Shown piece by piece: positions 49,803 through 59,091 of a DNA stretch of 64,000 bases. Where the stretch lies: positions 682,001 through 746,000 of the forward strand of contig NZ_OY761440.1 in NCBI RefSeq assembly GCF_963664415.1, read 5' to 3'. The notes beneath the pieces are model-generated. The model saw nothing but the letters and a program-made list of their open reading frames with translations, did not search any database and was not told the DNA's origin. This DNA comes from an uncultured Desulfobacter sp. GTDB taxonomy: Bacteria > Desulfobacterota > Desulfobacteria > Desulfobacterales > Desulfobacteraceae. Position 1 is the first letter of the stretch. Each line of letters opens with the position of its first letter. The position numbers and the translations under genes are program-made.

Positions 49803-51860
49803 ATGGAAAAACGACGCAGACTTAGCTTACAGACAATAACGACCATTGCGGCTCTAATGGTGTTGACTCTATTTGTATCCGGCCTTGCTCAAGCGAGCGG
49901 CAGTAAACAATTTGTACCAGGGGAACTTCTTATCCAGGTAAAGCCGGGGGTTGAAAAAGGAGCAGTGGATAAGCTTCTTCACTCTCAGGGGGCTGTCACA
50001 GCCGGAGAGATAGAAAACATAAAAGTACACCGAATCAAAGTGCCGGAACATGCCCTTGAACAGGTAAAAAAAACGCTGGCAAAAAATCCGAATATCGAAT
50101 TTGTCGAAGAAAATTTTATTGCTGAGGCAGGATATGTGCCCAATGATGAGCGGTATCCTTCCCAGTGGCACCTGCCGATAATTTCCGCCCCCAGCGCATG
50201 GGATCTGACCACAGGTTCCCAAAGCGTTCCCATCGCCATCATCGATTCCGGTGTTGACCCCACCCATCCCGATCTTGCGGACAATCTTATTGCCGGATAC
50301 AACTTTCTTGGCGACAATACGGATACCCAGGATATTCAAGGACACGGCACGGCTGTAGCCGGGTCTGCCGCAGCTATGACAGATAACCTTACCGGTGTTG
50401 CCGGCGTGGCTGGAGACAGTTCGATCATGCCTCTGGTGGTTGTTAACGCTTATGGTTCCGCCACTTATTATGATATCGCCCGGGCCATCAATTACGCGGC
50501 TGACCAGGGTGTCAGGATAATGAACATCAGTATCAGTGGCTCAAGTTATTCTTCCACACTTCAAAATGCGGTTGATTATGCCTGGGACAAGGGTGCGGTT
50601 ATCATTGCCTCTGCAAGTAACTATTCAACTGAAACACCGTACTATCCAGCAGCCTGTACCAATGTGGTTGCAGTATCTGCGACCACTTCTGCCGATACGC
50701 TGGCAAGTTTTTCAAATTATGGGGACTGGGTCGATATATCGGCACCAGGCCTCTACATTCTGACAACTACCCGGGGCGGTGGATATGGAAATATGAGCGG
50801 AACCTCCTTTTCCTCACCCATCACCGCCGGTGTAGCAGCACTGATTCTTTCGGCCAATCCGTCTTTAAGCAACACCCAAGTTATTGATATCCTTACAAAA
50901 AGTGCTGACGATCTGGGAAGTACCGGGTTTGACAACTATTTCGGTTACGGCAGAGTAAACGCACATCAGAGCATTCTGACGGCATTGGCTGCTGTGCCGG
51001 ATGAGGATACTGTTGACCCTTACGTGAACATTACATCACCCCAAAACGACACAACCGTCAACGGCAGTCTAACTGTCAGCGTTACAGCAGTGGACGACAG
51101 TGGCGTGGAACGGGTTGAACTATACGTTAACGGCGAAGTTTTAGCGTCTGATACCACATCACCCTACACTTTTGCCTGGGACACTTACGGCTATGCAAAC
51201 AGCGAATATGAACTGATGGCCGTGGCCTATGACACTTCTGGAAATGCAGGTTGGTCCAATGTTATTACAGTGACTATAGCAAATGAAAGTGACGATGATA
51301 TACTGCCTCCGGTTGTTGCCATTACATCAATCCAAAATGGCACTTCTGTCAGTGGCGGTATCACTGTAGATGTCTCTGCCACGGATGAGAGCGGTGTGGT
51401 TCAGGTGGAACTCTATGTTGACGGTGAGTTTCTTGACGAAGATATTACCTCCCCCTATGCATTTTTCTGGGACACCACGGCCCATACCAACGGTACATAC
51501 GCGTTAGTGGCCATTGCCTATGATCCGGCCGGAAACAAAGGCGTATCCGAAGTAATCACGGTGAGTGTTGACAACGCCATCTTTCAAGACACCGAAGCGC
51601 CTGTCGTGACCATTACTTCACCCGGAGATGGTGCATCAATCGGCAACCGGGAAACGGTTCAAGCTTCCGCTTCTGATGCCGGCGGCATCAACCGCATGGA
51701 ACTTTTTATGAACGGAGAGCTTAAAGCGGTAAAATATAAAAGTGAATTAAGTTGGAACTGGAATACCCGGAAGCTGTCAAACGGCACTTACACAATTTCA
51801 GTAAAGGCATTTGATACGGCAGGAAATGAAGGGGTAGATACCATAACGGTTTACAAATAG
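49803..51860 (+). CDS. secreted subtilisin-family protease with three Ig-like domains
   Basis: 685 aa from the ATG behind TGGAGG. The longer frame from 49722 translates repeat B and is rejected. Signal peptide about 1-33, then an inhibitor I9-like propeptide (about 38-105). The S8 catalytic domain has Asp in AIIDSGVD, His in GHGTAVAGS and Ser in MSGTSFSSPITAG. Three tandem ~95-residue Ig-like (Big_9-type) domains (about 400-685) each begin near VxITSPxxxTxV and share ELYVNGE. It is an extracellular or surface serine protease. The leader carries a sigma-54 promoter and a GEMM-like element. Confidence 0.92.
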   Translation: MEKRRRLSLQTITTIAALMVLTLFVSGLAQASGSKQFVPGELLIQVKPGVEKGAVDKLLHSQGAVTAGEIENIKVHRIKVPEHALEQVKKTLAKNPNIEFVEENFIAEAGYVPNDERYPSQWHLPIISAPSAWDLTTGSQSVPIAIIDSGVDPTHPDLADNLIAGYNFLGDNTDTQDIQGHGTAVAGSAAAMTDNLTGVAGVAGDSSIMPLVVVNAYGSATYYDIARAINYAADQGVRIMNISISGSSYSSTLQNAVDYAWDKGAVIIASASNYSTETPYYPAACTNVVAVSATTSADTLASFSNYGDWVDISAPGLYILTTTRGGGYGNMSGTSFSSPITAGVAALILSANPSLSNTQVIDILTKSADDLGSTGFDNYFGYGRVNAHQSILTALAAVPDEDTVDPYVNITSPQNDTTVNGSLTVSVTAVDDSGVERVELYVNGEVLASDTTSPYTFAWDTYGYANSEYELMAVAYDTSGNAGWSNVITVTIANESDDDILPPVVAITSIQNGTSVSGGITVDVSATDESGVVQVELYVDGEFLDEDITSPYAFFWDTTAHTNGTYALVAIAYDPAGNKGVSEVITVSVDNAIFQDTEAPVVTITSPGDGASIGNRETVQASASDAGGINRMELFMNGELKAVKYKSELSWNWNTRKLSNGTYTISVKAFDTAGNEGVDTITVYK

Positions 51861-51956
51861 TTATTCTGCGGCACTCCTGGCTGAGGACTGCCACACCCAG
51901 AAACAAAAGGAATTAAATTGGATATGGTTTTTTTATAAAAAAATAAACGGATATAC

Positions 51957-51991
51957 AAAGGCAGGGTTTAGGTATTACCGACCCTGCCTTT
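51957..51991. terminator. terminator after the protease gene
   Basis: An 11-bp stem AAAGGCAGGGT/ACCCTGCCTTT encloses a 13-base loop and is followed by ATTTTCAT. The A-rich left flank also lets it serve the convergent PEP-CTERM fragment. Confidence 0.85.
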
Positions 51992-52018
51992 ATTTTCATG
52001 ACATGTTTAGCTCAGGAA

Positions 52019-52270
52019 TTATTTCTTTCTTCTTGACAATTTTGCAAGTCCCAACAGGCCGGCGCCGAAAAGCAGAAAAGTCGAGGGTTCGGGAACGGGA
52101 TCAACGTCAATGGTACCACCGTTAGATACAAATTCTGTCACATGGCTGACTGTAATTGAGCCTTCCTTAATGTTCATCCTCTCAGGGAGATCTGAAGCAT
52201 CAAAAACACCCCAGTCAAAATCAGCATTATTTTCAAACAACGCCACGTATGTAGCGTTTTTAACAAGAAA
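52019..52270 (-). pseudogene. 3' fragment of PEP-CTERM gene split by IS701-type element
   Basis: This is the last 83 codons of a PEP-CTERM protein: the segment FLVKNATYVALFENN, an acidic stretch, then VPEPSTFLLFGAGLLGLA and the basic end KLSRRKK. A GTG at 52244-52246 could start a 75-aa product, but it would have no signal peptide and so no route to exosortase. Removing the IS and one copy of the ATAG duplication joins this fragment in frame to the segment at 53812-54132. Confidence 0.85.
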
Positions 52271-52274
52271 ATAG

Positions 52275-53811
52275 CCCTACAACGTTATTTAACAAAAGCC
52301 CCCAGTCATAATAATTTTACGTTTTCGATGTGATAGATAGGATTTGTGATTTCGATTTTGAATCCATAGAGCTTGGTCAATCAAAGTATCCAAATCATTC
52401 TCCCTTATCGGTAAAAGGGCTTGAAACAAGAATCTCAGCAGGGCCAGCGTAATAGATGGAGCTTTTTTTCCCCAGCCTGATTTTCAGGTGCCAGAGGAAA
52501 AAATGTCCAAGCATGCATGTTATTATATGGTGATGCCAGCCTGGAAATTTTCTAACCTCATATTGATCCATGCCCAGTTCTGATTTTGTTTCCTCAAAAC
52601 ATTGCTCGATTGCCCAGCGCATACCACTCAGCCAAACAAATAGCGGCAGCCGGACGCTGCTTGAAGCATTGCTGATATAGTAGCTGTATTCAGGATTTTT
52701 ACCGATGGACCTGCGTATGACCACCCATACTTCTCGTTGGGGGAGCCCTTCGCCTGAAAGTGTCACTCGCCGGCGAGTGAATTCATAAACAATTGGTCCT
52801 TTGGTCCCCTCAGATACTTTTCGTCGGTACCAGAAATAGGAATTCGTATTTTTAGCAAGAGCAGACAAAGATATGGGCTTTTTTTCAGTGTCAAAAAGAA
52901 CGGTTTTTGTGTGTTGTTCGCCTTTATATTTATATTTTTTTTCTATAGTAACAGGGGATTTCAGCCAGCATAGTGTCTTGCCGGGGACTGATACAAAATA
53001 GGTAGTGCCAACCAATTTGTTTGCAGCTTCTATGAATTCTGGACTGACGCCGTAAAGAGAATCTGCCAAAATGTATTTGAACGGAAGAGTACCTTCATCG
53101 GCTAAGTTTTTTAACATTTCCACTGCTAATTGAGGCTTAGTCTTAAATATAGTTTCCGCAGGTAGCTTACATTTTTTTCTACGAGATTCAAAGTCATCGC
53201 CAAACCATTTTTCCGGAATGAAAAGGCGTTTATCAACCAAGGAATATCCTGCTTCAGAGGCGTAAGCGGCAAACACCCCAACTTGGCAGTTATCAACCTT
53301 ACCAAGATTACCGCAATATTGTTTTGAAACGCCTATAGATTCGTTTCCTTTTTTTGCAAATCCGGATTCATCAAAGATCAGAGCGCCATCTGGACTTTGG
53401 AGATCAGATGCAACAAGATTACGATATTTAACCATTATTTTATCATCCTCCCATGGCGCATCGCTCACAAACCGCTGCATAGCTCGTACATTGCCGCCTT
53501 TGACATTCAGAGCAATTGGCTCAATGGATTTTCTTTCAAGCTCGCTGAATTGTCCACTCATGTAATTCAAAAAATGCTCTCTTGATTCGCTTCTTTTGAA
53601 ATAGTCGTGAAACTCAGAATGGAAGCAGCTAAGCTCATGATTGAACTTTTCAATATCTTGGGCGTTAAGGTCAAATTTTGGAATCGGGTACAAATAGTCG
53701 TTTTGGCGAATATTGGGCAACATCATCTGCCTCCTTTTGGATTTTTCTCCAAAACATGACAGATATATTGAATAAATTCAAGTTATTTATAACATAAGTA
53801 ACGTTGTAGGG
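52275..53811 (-). mobile_element. IS701-type insertion sequence, 1537 bp
   Basis: The ends are inverted repeats CCCTACAACGTTA (left, 52275-52287) and TAACGTTGTAGGG (right, 53799-53811). A 4-bp target duplication ATAG flanks the element (52271-52274 and 53812-53815). It contains a single, apparently intact DDE transposase. It interrupts a PEP-CTERM gene in the same orientation. Confidence 0.9.
52395..53726 (-). CDS. IS701-family DDE transposase
   Basis: A 443-aa transposase, intact in length. The segment LIFDESGFAKKGNESIGVSKQYCG (in two pieces near residues 113-140) with its first Asp, LADSLYGV near 220 with the second, and the MRWAIEQCFEETKSELG helix near 370-388 with the Glu are hallmarks of the IS701 and related IS4-like group. 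The gene has GGAGG about 8 bases upstream of its ATG. The product is likely active because no frameshift or stop is seen. Confidence 0.92.
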   Translation of the reverse strand: MMLPNIRQNDYLYPIPKFDLNAQDIEKFNHELSCFHSEFHDYFKRSESREHFLNYMSGQFSELERKSIEPIALNVKGGNVRAMQRFVSDAPWEDDKIMVKYRNLVASDLQSPDGALIFDESGFAKKGNESIGVSKQYCGNLGKVDNCQVGVFAAYASEAGYSLVDKRLFIPEKWFGDDFESRRKKCKLPAETIFKTKPQLAVEMLKNLADEGTLPFKYILADSLYGVSPEFIEAANKLVGTTYFVSVPGKTLCWLKSPVTIEKKYKYKGEQHTKTVLFDTEKKPISLSALAKNTNSYFWYRRKVSEGTKGPIVYEFTRRRVTLSGEGLPQREVWVVIRRSIGKNPEYSYYISNASSSVRLPLFVWLSGMRWAIEQCFEETKSELGMDQYEVRKFPGWHHHIITCMLGHFFLWHLKIRLGKKSSIYYAGPAEILVSSPFTDKGE

Positions 53812-54132
53812 ATAGTCATTGTCAGAATCCGTATCCGACATTGGGACAGCGTATAAACTATCAGTTCCGCCTACTTTATAAATCGTTACCGTTTCTTCTC
53901 TGACAACATATTTTACGGTCTCGCTTATAGATGCGAGATAGCCATTAACCCAGGCGGTTTCAGTAGCATCACCACTATTACCTGACATTGAGTCCGATTT
54001 TAAAAATGTATCTTCAGAACCAACATCAGTAGTTTCACCATTAATGGTAATAGTATAAGAGAAACCATTAGTGGCCATAACGAAGCATAAAACCACACTT
54101 GCCAGTAACAATTTTAGAATTTTCATATCCAT
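53812..54132 (-). pseudogene. 5' fragment of PEP-CTERM gene, interrupted by IS701-type element
   Basis: 107 codons: signal peptide (about 3-26, ending GFSY), then an acidic Ser/Thr/Asp-rich soluble part up to TDSDNDY. Beyond it the reading frame continues 46 codons into the IS (to 53671), giving a 153-aa chimeric product without the PEP-CTERM anchor. GGATGG-type bases precede the ATG, and the Met two codons later is an alternative start. Upstream, TTGG-N10-GC spacing on the minus strand (54184-54198) allows a weak sigma-54 promoter. Confidence 0.85.
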
Positions 54133-54631
54133 CCTTTTTCGTTTTTGAGCTCGTGAATTAACTACTATAACTATTCATAATTCGCATCACACGAACCAAA
54201 TAGCAACCATACACAATTCGTACCACAACCAACAAATATGCTGCGACAATATAATATATTTCATATATCGTTTTATTACATAAGCACTTAAAAAGATACA
54301 CACACAACAAGTGTTAATTAACAAAAAATGAGTGTGTAATTTATTTCTCAGCACATATGTAATTTATTTCTCAATATATAGAAATCTTCATACCGACCGG
54401 GTAATTGGCATAAGAAAACATTTTAGATCGGGGGGGGGGGGGATATATACGCAACCGACCTGAATGTCGCCTTACGGAGTATTTATTTTCATGCTAAATT
54501 TTATCAATATGGCTTTTTCAAACTTCTCAATTAAATATATATCATTTAAAGTGCATAGGGAGATGCCTTGTATTGGTCAAGAAGCATGCTATCAAGATAA
54601 AGTTCCACCAAAACAACACCCTCCCCATTTA
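54133..54631. other. intergenic region with poly-G tract
   Basis: 499 bases between the interrupted PEP-CTERM gene and uvrB. It holds a run of 13 G (54430-54442), two direct copies of TGTAATTTATTTCTCA (about 54334 and 54358), and AT-rich DNA. An open plus-strand frame from 54464 runs antisense into uvrB and has no coding character. No RNA was recognised. Confidence 0.5.
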
Positions 54632-56632
54632 TTATGGCTGGGCAGTTTTAATCTTTTTCAATTCCCTGATCTTATCCCGATATTGTGCAGCCTGTTCAAA
54701 CTCCAGATTTTCAGCCGCTTCATTCATTTTTGCCTCAAGGTCCCGAATCACATCTTCCAGATTCAACTCATCCGCATCATAGGCTTTGAGTTCCTCGTTT
54801 ACAGCCGCTTCAACCGTATTGGCATTCATGTCTGCCATGGTGTAATCAAAGCTGTTTATTTTTTTATTGATGGTGGACGGTGTAATGCCGTGGGCCTGGT
54901 TATAGGATTTTTGAATCTTGCGGCGGCGGCGGGTTTCAGCCAGAGCCTTTTTCATGGAGCCGGTCTCTTTTTCCGCATACATAAGAACCCGGCCATAGGC
55001 ATTACGCGCTGCCCGGCCGAAAATCTGAATAAAGGAGCGAAAGGAGCGTAAAAAGCCCTCCTTGTCCGCATCGAGAATAGCCACAAGCGACACTTCCGGA
55101 ATATCCAGACCTTCCCGCAGCAGATTAATGCCGATGAGCACATCGAACAAACCCCGTCGAAGATCCTGGATAATATCAATACGTTCCACTGTGCCGATGT
55201 CCGAATGCAGGTATTTTACCTTGAGGCCCAAATCTGAATAGTAATCGGTAAGATCCTCTGCCATGCGCTTGGTCAATGTGGTCACCAGAACCCGTTCCTG
55301 GGCATCCACCCGTTTGAGGATCTCCTGGTACAGGTCGTCAACCTGTGTCTTGGCATCCCGGATCTCCACCTGGGGATCGAGCAGACCTGTGGGCCGGACA
55401 ATCTGCTCGGCGACCCGGACACCAGCCTTTTCCATCTCATAGTCCCCGGGGGTGGCCGACACAAAAATGGTCCGGGGCACCAGATCCTTGAACTCCTCAA
55501 ATTTCAATGGCCGGTTGTCTACAGCAGACGGCAGACGAAACCCGTGCTTGACCAGCGTTTCTTTCCTGGACCGGTCTGCTTTGTACATAGCCCCAAGCTG
55601 GCCAACCGAAATATGGCTTTCATCAAAAAAGAGCATAAAATCCTGATCCATATAATCTAAAAGCGTGGGCGGCGGCTGACCCGGCGCCCGGCCCGTGAGA
55701 TGCCGGGAATAATTTTCAATGCCGTTGCAATATCCGATCTCCTCCAGCATCTCAAGATCGTAACGGGTACGTTCCTCCAAGCGCTGAGCCTCCACCAGCA
55801 GGTTCTGGTCATTCAAAAACGCCAACCGCTCTTTGAGCTCGGCCACAATACGCCCTACAGCCTGCTTCCGGGTCTTTTTATTGGTGACATAATGTGAGGC
55901 CGGATAGATGGCCATCTGGTCAAATCGATTGATCACTGTACCTTTCAGGGCATCAATCTCACTGATCTCTTCAATCGTATCACCAAAAAAATCAATGCGG
56001 ACAGCCTTATCCTCTTCATAGGCCGGAAAAATTTCCAGTCGGTCTCCACGGACTCTGAAGGTACCCCGGTGGAAATCCACATCATTGCGGGTGTACTGGA
56101 TATCCACAAATTTACGGATCACATCCTCCCGTGATATATCCATGTCCCTGCCCAGGGTCACCCGCAAATCCAGATATTCCTCGGGCGCCCCCAGACCGTA
56201 AATACAGGAGACCGAAGCGACCACAATCACATCCTTGCGGGCCAGAACGCTTCGAGTCGCCGAGTGCCGCATTTTATCGATCAATTCATTGATGGAAGAA
56301 TCCTTCTGGATATAGGTATCCGAAGACGGGATATAGGCTTCAGGCTGATAATAATCATAATAGGAGACAAAATACTCCACGCAATTATCCGGGAACAGCA
56401 TTTTGAACTCATTGTAAAGCTGGGCCGCCAGGGTCTTGTTGGGCGCAATAATCAGGCTTGGCTTTTCCACCCGGTTGATGATATTGGCCATGGAAAAAGT
56501 CTTGCCCGAACCGGTTACGCCCAAAAGCACCTGGTATTTTTCATCCGCCTCGACCCCACGGACCAGATAATCAATGGCCTTTGGCTGATCCCCGGCCGGG
56601 CCGTAGGGAGACACCAAATTGAACAGTCCCAT
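54632..56632 (-). CDS. uvrB: excinuclease ABC subunit B
   Basis: A 666-aa DNA-repair helicase-like subunit. Walker A GVTGSGKTFSMA is near residue 38, the beta-hairpin region YYDYYQPEAYIP near 92, LLDYMDQDFMLFFDESH-type motif II near 335, and GINLLREGLDIPEV near 508. The C-terminal UVR motif (LEAKMNEAAENLEFEQAAQYRD, about 628-649) binds UvrC. Length is normal. It reads alone on the minus strand, divergent from the CoA-binding gene. Confidence 0.96.
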   Translation of the reverse strand: MGLFNLVSPYGPAGDQPKAIDYLVRGVEADEKYQVLLGVTGSGKTFSMANIINRVEKPSLIIAPNKTLAAQLYNEFKMLFPDNCVEYFVSYYDYYQPEAYIPSSDTYIQKDSSINELIDKMRHSATRSVLARKDVIVVASVSCIYGLGAPEEYLDLRVTLGRDMDISREDVIRKFVDIQYTRNDVDFHRGTFRVRGDRLEIFPAYEEDKAVRIDFFGDTIEEISEIDALKGTVINRFDQMAIYPASHYVTNKKTRKQAVGRIVAELKERLAFLNDQNLLVEAQRLEERTRYDLEMLEEIGYCNGIENYSRHLTGRAPGQPPPTLLDYMDQDFMLFFDESHISVGQLGAMYKADRSRKETLVKHGFRLPSAVDNRPLKFEEFKDLVPRTIFVSATPGDYEMEKAGVRVAEQIVRPTGLLDPQVEIRDAKTQVDDLYQEILKRVDAQERVLVTTLTKRMAEDLTDYYSDLGLKVKYLHSDIGTVERIDIIQDLRRGLFDVLIGINLLREGLDIPEVSLVAILDADKEGFLRSFRSFIQIFGRAARNAYGRVLMYAEKETGSMKKALAETRRRRKIQKSYNQAHGITPSTINKKINSFDYTMADMNANTVEAAVNEELKAYDADELNLEDVIRDLEAKMNEAAENLEFEQAAQYRDKIRELKKIKTAQP

Positions 56633-56718
56633 ATTTTTTCCTTGTACTTTCCTTCGGTATAGATAGATACTTATTAATCAATGTTTGAATGAAATAGCAT
56701 ACAGGAGATACAAACCCC

Positions 56719-57111
56719 ATGGAAGAAAAAAAAGAGACCGTTGCCGTGGTAGGAGCAAGTCCCCTAAAGGACAGGTATTCCAACAAGGCCCAGACCATGC
56801 TGGAAGAATACGGGCACCTCCCCGTACCCGTAGCCCCCAAACACGAAACCATTGAAGGCAAAACCGTTTATCATGCGCTTTCAGATATCCCCCAGACCAT
56901 CGACACGGTGACCATGTACCTAGGCCCGACCCGGCAGGACAAGGTCATTGAACAGATTCTGAACATCAAACCCAAGCGGGTGATCTTCAATCCCGGCACG
57001 GAAAATCCCCAGGCCTACGAAAGACTCAAATCGGCTGAAATCAAAGTTCAGGAGGCCTGCACCCTGGTGCTTTTGAAAACCGACCAATATATGAAACCCT
57101 TTAATCCTTAA
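56719..57111 (+). CDS. CoA-binding domain protein (YccU-like)
   Basis: A 130-aa single-domain protein with a Rossmann-type fold. The start AVVGASPLKDRYSNKA (about 9-24) forms the nucleotide-binding loop, and VIFNPGTENPQ near 93 is typical of the CoA_binding_2 family. The function of the stand-alone form is unknown; it binds CoA in related proteins. AGGAGAT precedes the ATG. glnS follows after 74 bases on the same strand. Confidence 0.85.
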   Translation: MEEKKETVAVVGASPLKDRYSNKAQTMLEEYGHLPVPVAPKHETIEGKTVYHALSDIPQTIDTVTMYLGPTRQDKVIEQILNIKPKRVIFNPGTENPQAYERLKSAEIKVQEACTLVLLKTDQYMKPFNP

Positions 57112-57185
57112 TATGAATATGATATTTTGTGTTTAGACTAAACACTACTTAAAATTTTATATAAGCCACCTGGAAAGAATACTAA

Positions 57186-58859
57186 ATGGATACACAAGCC
57201 GCCAAAGGGCATTTTATTGAAAACATTATCAAAGAAGATCTTGCCGGAAATAAAAACAATGGTCGCGTGGCCACGCGCTTTCCGCCGGAACCTAACGGTT
57301 TTCTGCACATCGGCCATGCAAAATCCATCTGCCTTAATTTTAAAATAGCCCAGCAATTCAACGGAAAGTGCAACCTGCGGTTTGATGACTCCAACCCGGC
57401 CAAAGAGAAACAGATTTACATTGATTCCATCAAGTCAACCGTCTCATGGCTGGGCTTTAATTACAATACACCGTTCTATGCATCAAACTACTTTGACGCC
57501 CTCCATGACTATGCCGTTGAACTGATTAAAATCGGTAAAGCCTATGTATGTAGTCTCTCTGCAGAAGAAATGAGGGAATATCGCGGCACGCTTACCGAAC
57601 CGGGTAAAAATTCACCTTACAGAGACAGAAGTGTAGAGGAAAACCTGGATCTGTTTGGACGAATGAAGGCCGGCGAATTTGATGAAGGCGAGCACACCCT
57701 GAGGGCTAAGATCGACATGTCCTCTCCCAACATCAACCTGAGAGACCCGGTGATCTACAGGGTCAAAAAAGCACCCCACCCCCGCACCGGAGACAAGTGG
57801 TGCATTTACCCCATGTACGACTTCACCCACTGCATCTCCGACGCCTTGGAAGGAATAACACACAGCCTGTGCAGCTTGGAATTTGAAGATCACCGGCCCT
57901 TGTACGACTGGATTCTGGACAATATCACCATACCCTGTCATCCCCAGCAGATCGAATTTGCCAGGATGAACATCAACTATACGGTGTTAAGCAAAAGAAA
58001 ACTGCAACGCCTGATCAGCGAAGAGGTGGTGTCCGGATGGGATGATCCCAGACTTCCCACCCTGGAGGGCATGCGCCGCAGGGGGTACACCCCGGCTGCT
58101 ATTCGCAATTTCTGCGATGTAATCGGGGTATCCAAAAAAGAGAGCCGCATTGACATGGGACTGCTTGAATCTTGTCTCAGGGACGACCTCAACGAAAATG
58201 CCCATAGGGTTATGGGGGTTATCCGGCCTTTGAAAGTGACGCTGGAAAACTATCCTGAGGGCCATACCGAAACCCTTTCCGCCATGAACCATCCCAAAAA
58301 ACCGGAAGCCGGTAAGCGTGAAGTCAGTTTTTCCAAGCATCTCTATGTTGAACAGGATGACTTCATGGAAGATCCACCCAAAAAATTCTTCCGTCTGGGA
58401 CCGGGACGGGAGGTACGCCTGCGGGCCGCCTACCTGGTTACCTGCAAAGAGGTTATTAAAAATGAGGCCGGGGAAGTGGTTGAACTGATCTGCACCTATG
58501 ACCCTGAAACCCGCGGCGGCAACGCCCCGGACGGCAGAAAGGTCAAGGGCACCATCCACTGGGTAAATGCCCAGAACTGCATTGATGCACAGGTCCGGCT
58601 TTACGACAGGCTGTTCAAGGATGAAAATCCGGAAAAAGACGGGCAGGATTTTGTGAAAAATCTCAACCCGGACTCCCTTGAAATTCTGGAACACGCTAAA
58701 CTGGAAAGGAGCCTTGAAAAGGCTAAACCTGAGGCAGTTTACCAATTTGAACGTTTAGGCTATTTCTGCCTGGATTCAAAAGAGAGCACACCGGAAAAAC
58801 CGGTTTTCAACCGGACGGTGACGCTCAGGGATACCTGGGCAAAGGTAGCAAAAAAATAG
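57186..58859 (+). CDS. glnS: glutaminyl-tRNA synthetase
   Basis: A 557-aa class I synthetase charging tRNA-Gln. HIGH is in PPEPNGFLHIGHAKSI (near residue 43), the KMSKS equivalent is VLSKRKL near 267, and the C-terminal beta-barrel anticodon domains (about 340-557) are present. Having GlnRS means Gln-tRNA need not come solely from the GatCAB route. The stop is followed one base later by repeat C. Confidence 0.95.
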   Translation: MDTQAAKGHFIENIIKEDLAGNKNNGRVATRFPPEPNGFLHIGHAKSICLNFKIAQQFNGKCNLRFDDSNPAKEKQIYIDSIKSTVSWLGFNYNTPFYASNYFDALHDYAVELIKIGKAYVCSLSAEEMREYRGTLTEPGKNSPYRDRSVEENLDLFGRMKAGEFDEGEHTLRAKIDMSSPNINLRDPVIYRVKKAPHPRTGDKWCIYPMYDFTHCISDALEGITHSLCSLEFEDHRPLYDWILDNITIPCHPQQIEFARMNINYTVLSKRKLQRLISEEVVSGWDDPRLPTLEGMRRRGYTPAAIRNFCDVIGVSKKESRIDMGLLESCLRDDLNENAHRVMGVIRPLKVTLENYPEGHTETLSAMNHPKKPEAGKREVSFSKHLYVEQDDFMEDPPKKFFRLGPGREVRLRAAYLVTCKEVIKNEAGEVVELICTYDPETRGGNAPDGRKVKGTIHWVNAQNCIDAQVRLYDRLFKDENPEKDGQDFVKNLNPDSLEILEHAKLERSLEKAKPEAVYQFERLGYFCLDSKESTPEKPVFNRTVTLRDTWAKVAKK

Positions 58860-58860
58860 C

Positions 58861-58981
58861 GTTTGGATAAAAAATCACCCATCTGCGGCGTTGCATAAAA
58901 ATTTGCAATCCTCACAACCAAAAGGTTGCTCCGGTTACAAATTTTTCTGCGCCTTGCACTTGGGTAGCTTTTTATCCAAAC
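58861..58981. repeat. palindromic repeat family C, copy 2
   Basis: A 121-bp near-palindrome with perfect 13-bp ends GTTTGGATAAAAA/TTTTTATCCAAAC. Inside are ATCACCCATCTGCGGCGTTGCA and, on the other arm, TGCGCCTTGCACTTGGGTAGC, each split here at natural blocks. It begins one base after the glnS stop. Its reverse complement matches 36005-36092. It could fold into a very long hairpin at the glnS mRNA end. Confidence 0.8.
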
Positions 58982-59013
58982 ACAGCACTACATCGACTCA
59001 GAGCTCTAATTGC

Positions 59014-59057
59014 AAAAGCCCGGCATGGAGAATCTTATTCCTCCATGTCGGGCTTTT
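59014..59057. terminator. terminator between glnS and cysS
   Basis: A 17-bp stem AAAAGCCCGGCATGGAG/CTCCATGTCGGGCTTTT with one mismatch encloses a 10-base loop. T-rich DNA follows on the plus strand, with a weaker T-run on the minus strand. Confidence 0.85.
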
Positions 59058-59091
59058 AATTTTTACTTTACGTCAGACGCCTTACAGCATC

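Noticed and set aside
54464..55051. 195-codon plus-strand frame beginning in the uvrB gap
   Set aside because: Most of it is antisense to the conserved C-terminal part of uvrB, and the start has no ribosome-binding site.
58861..58981. Repeat C copy considered as an integron attC site
   Set aside because: The outer arms GTTTGGATAAAAA do not give the GTTRRRY/RYYYAAC core pair, no integrase is nearby and the second copy lacks those arms.
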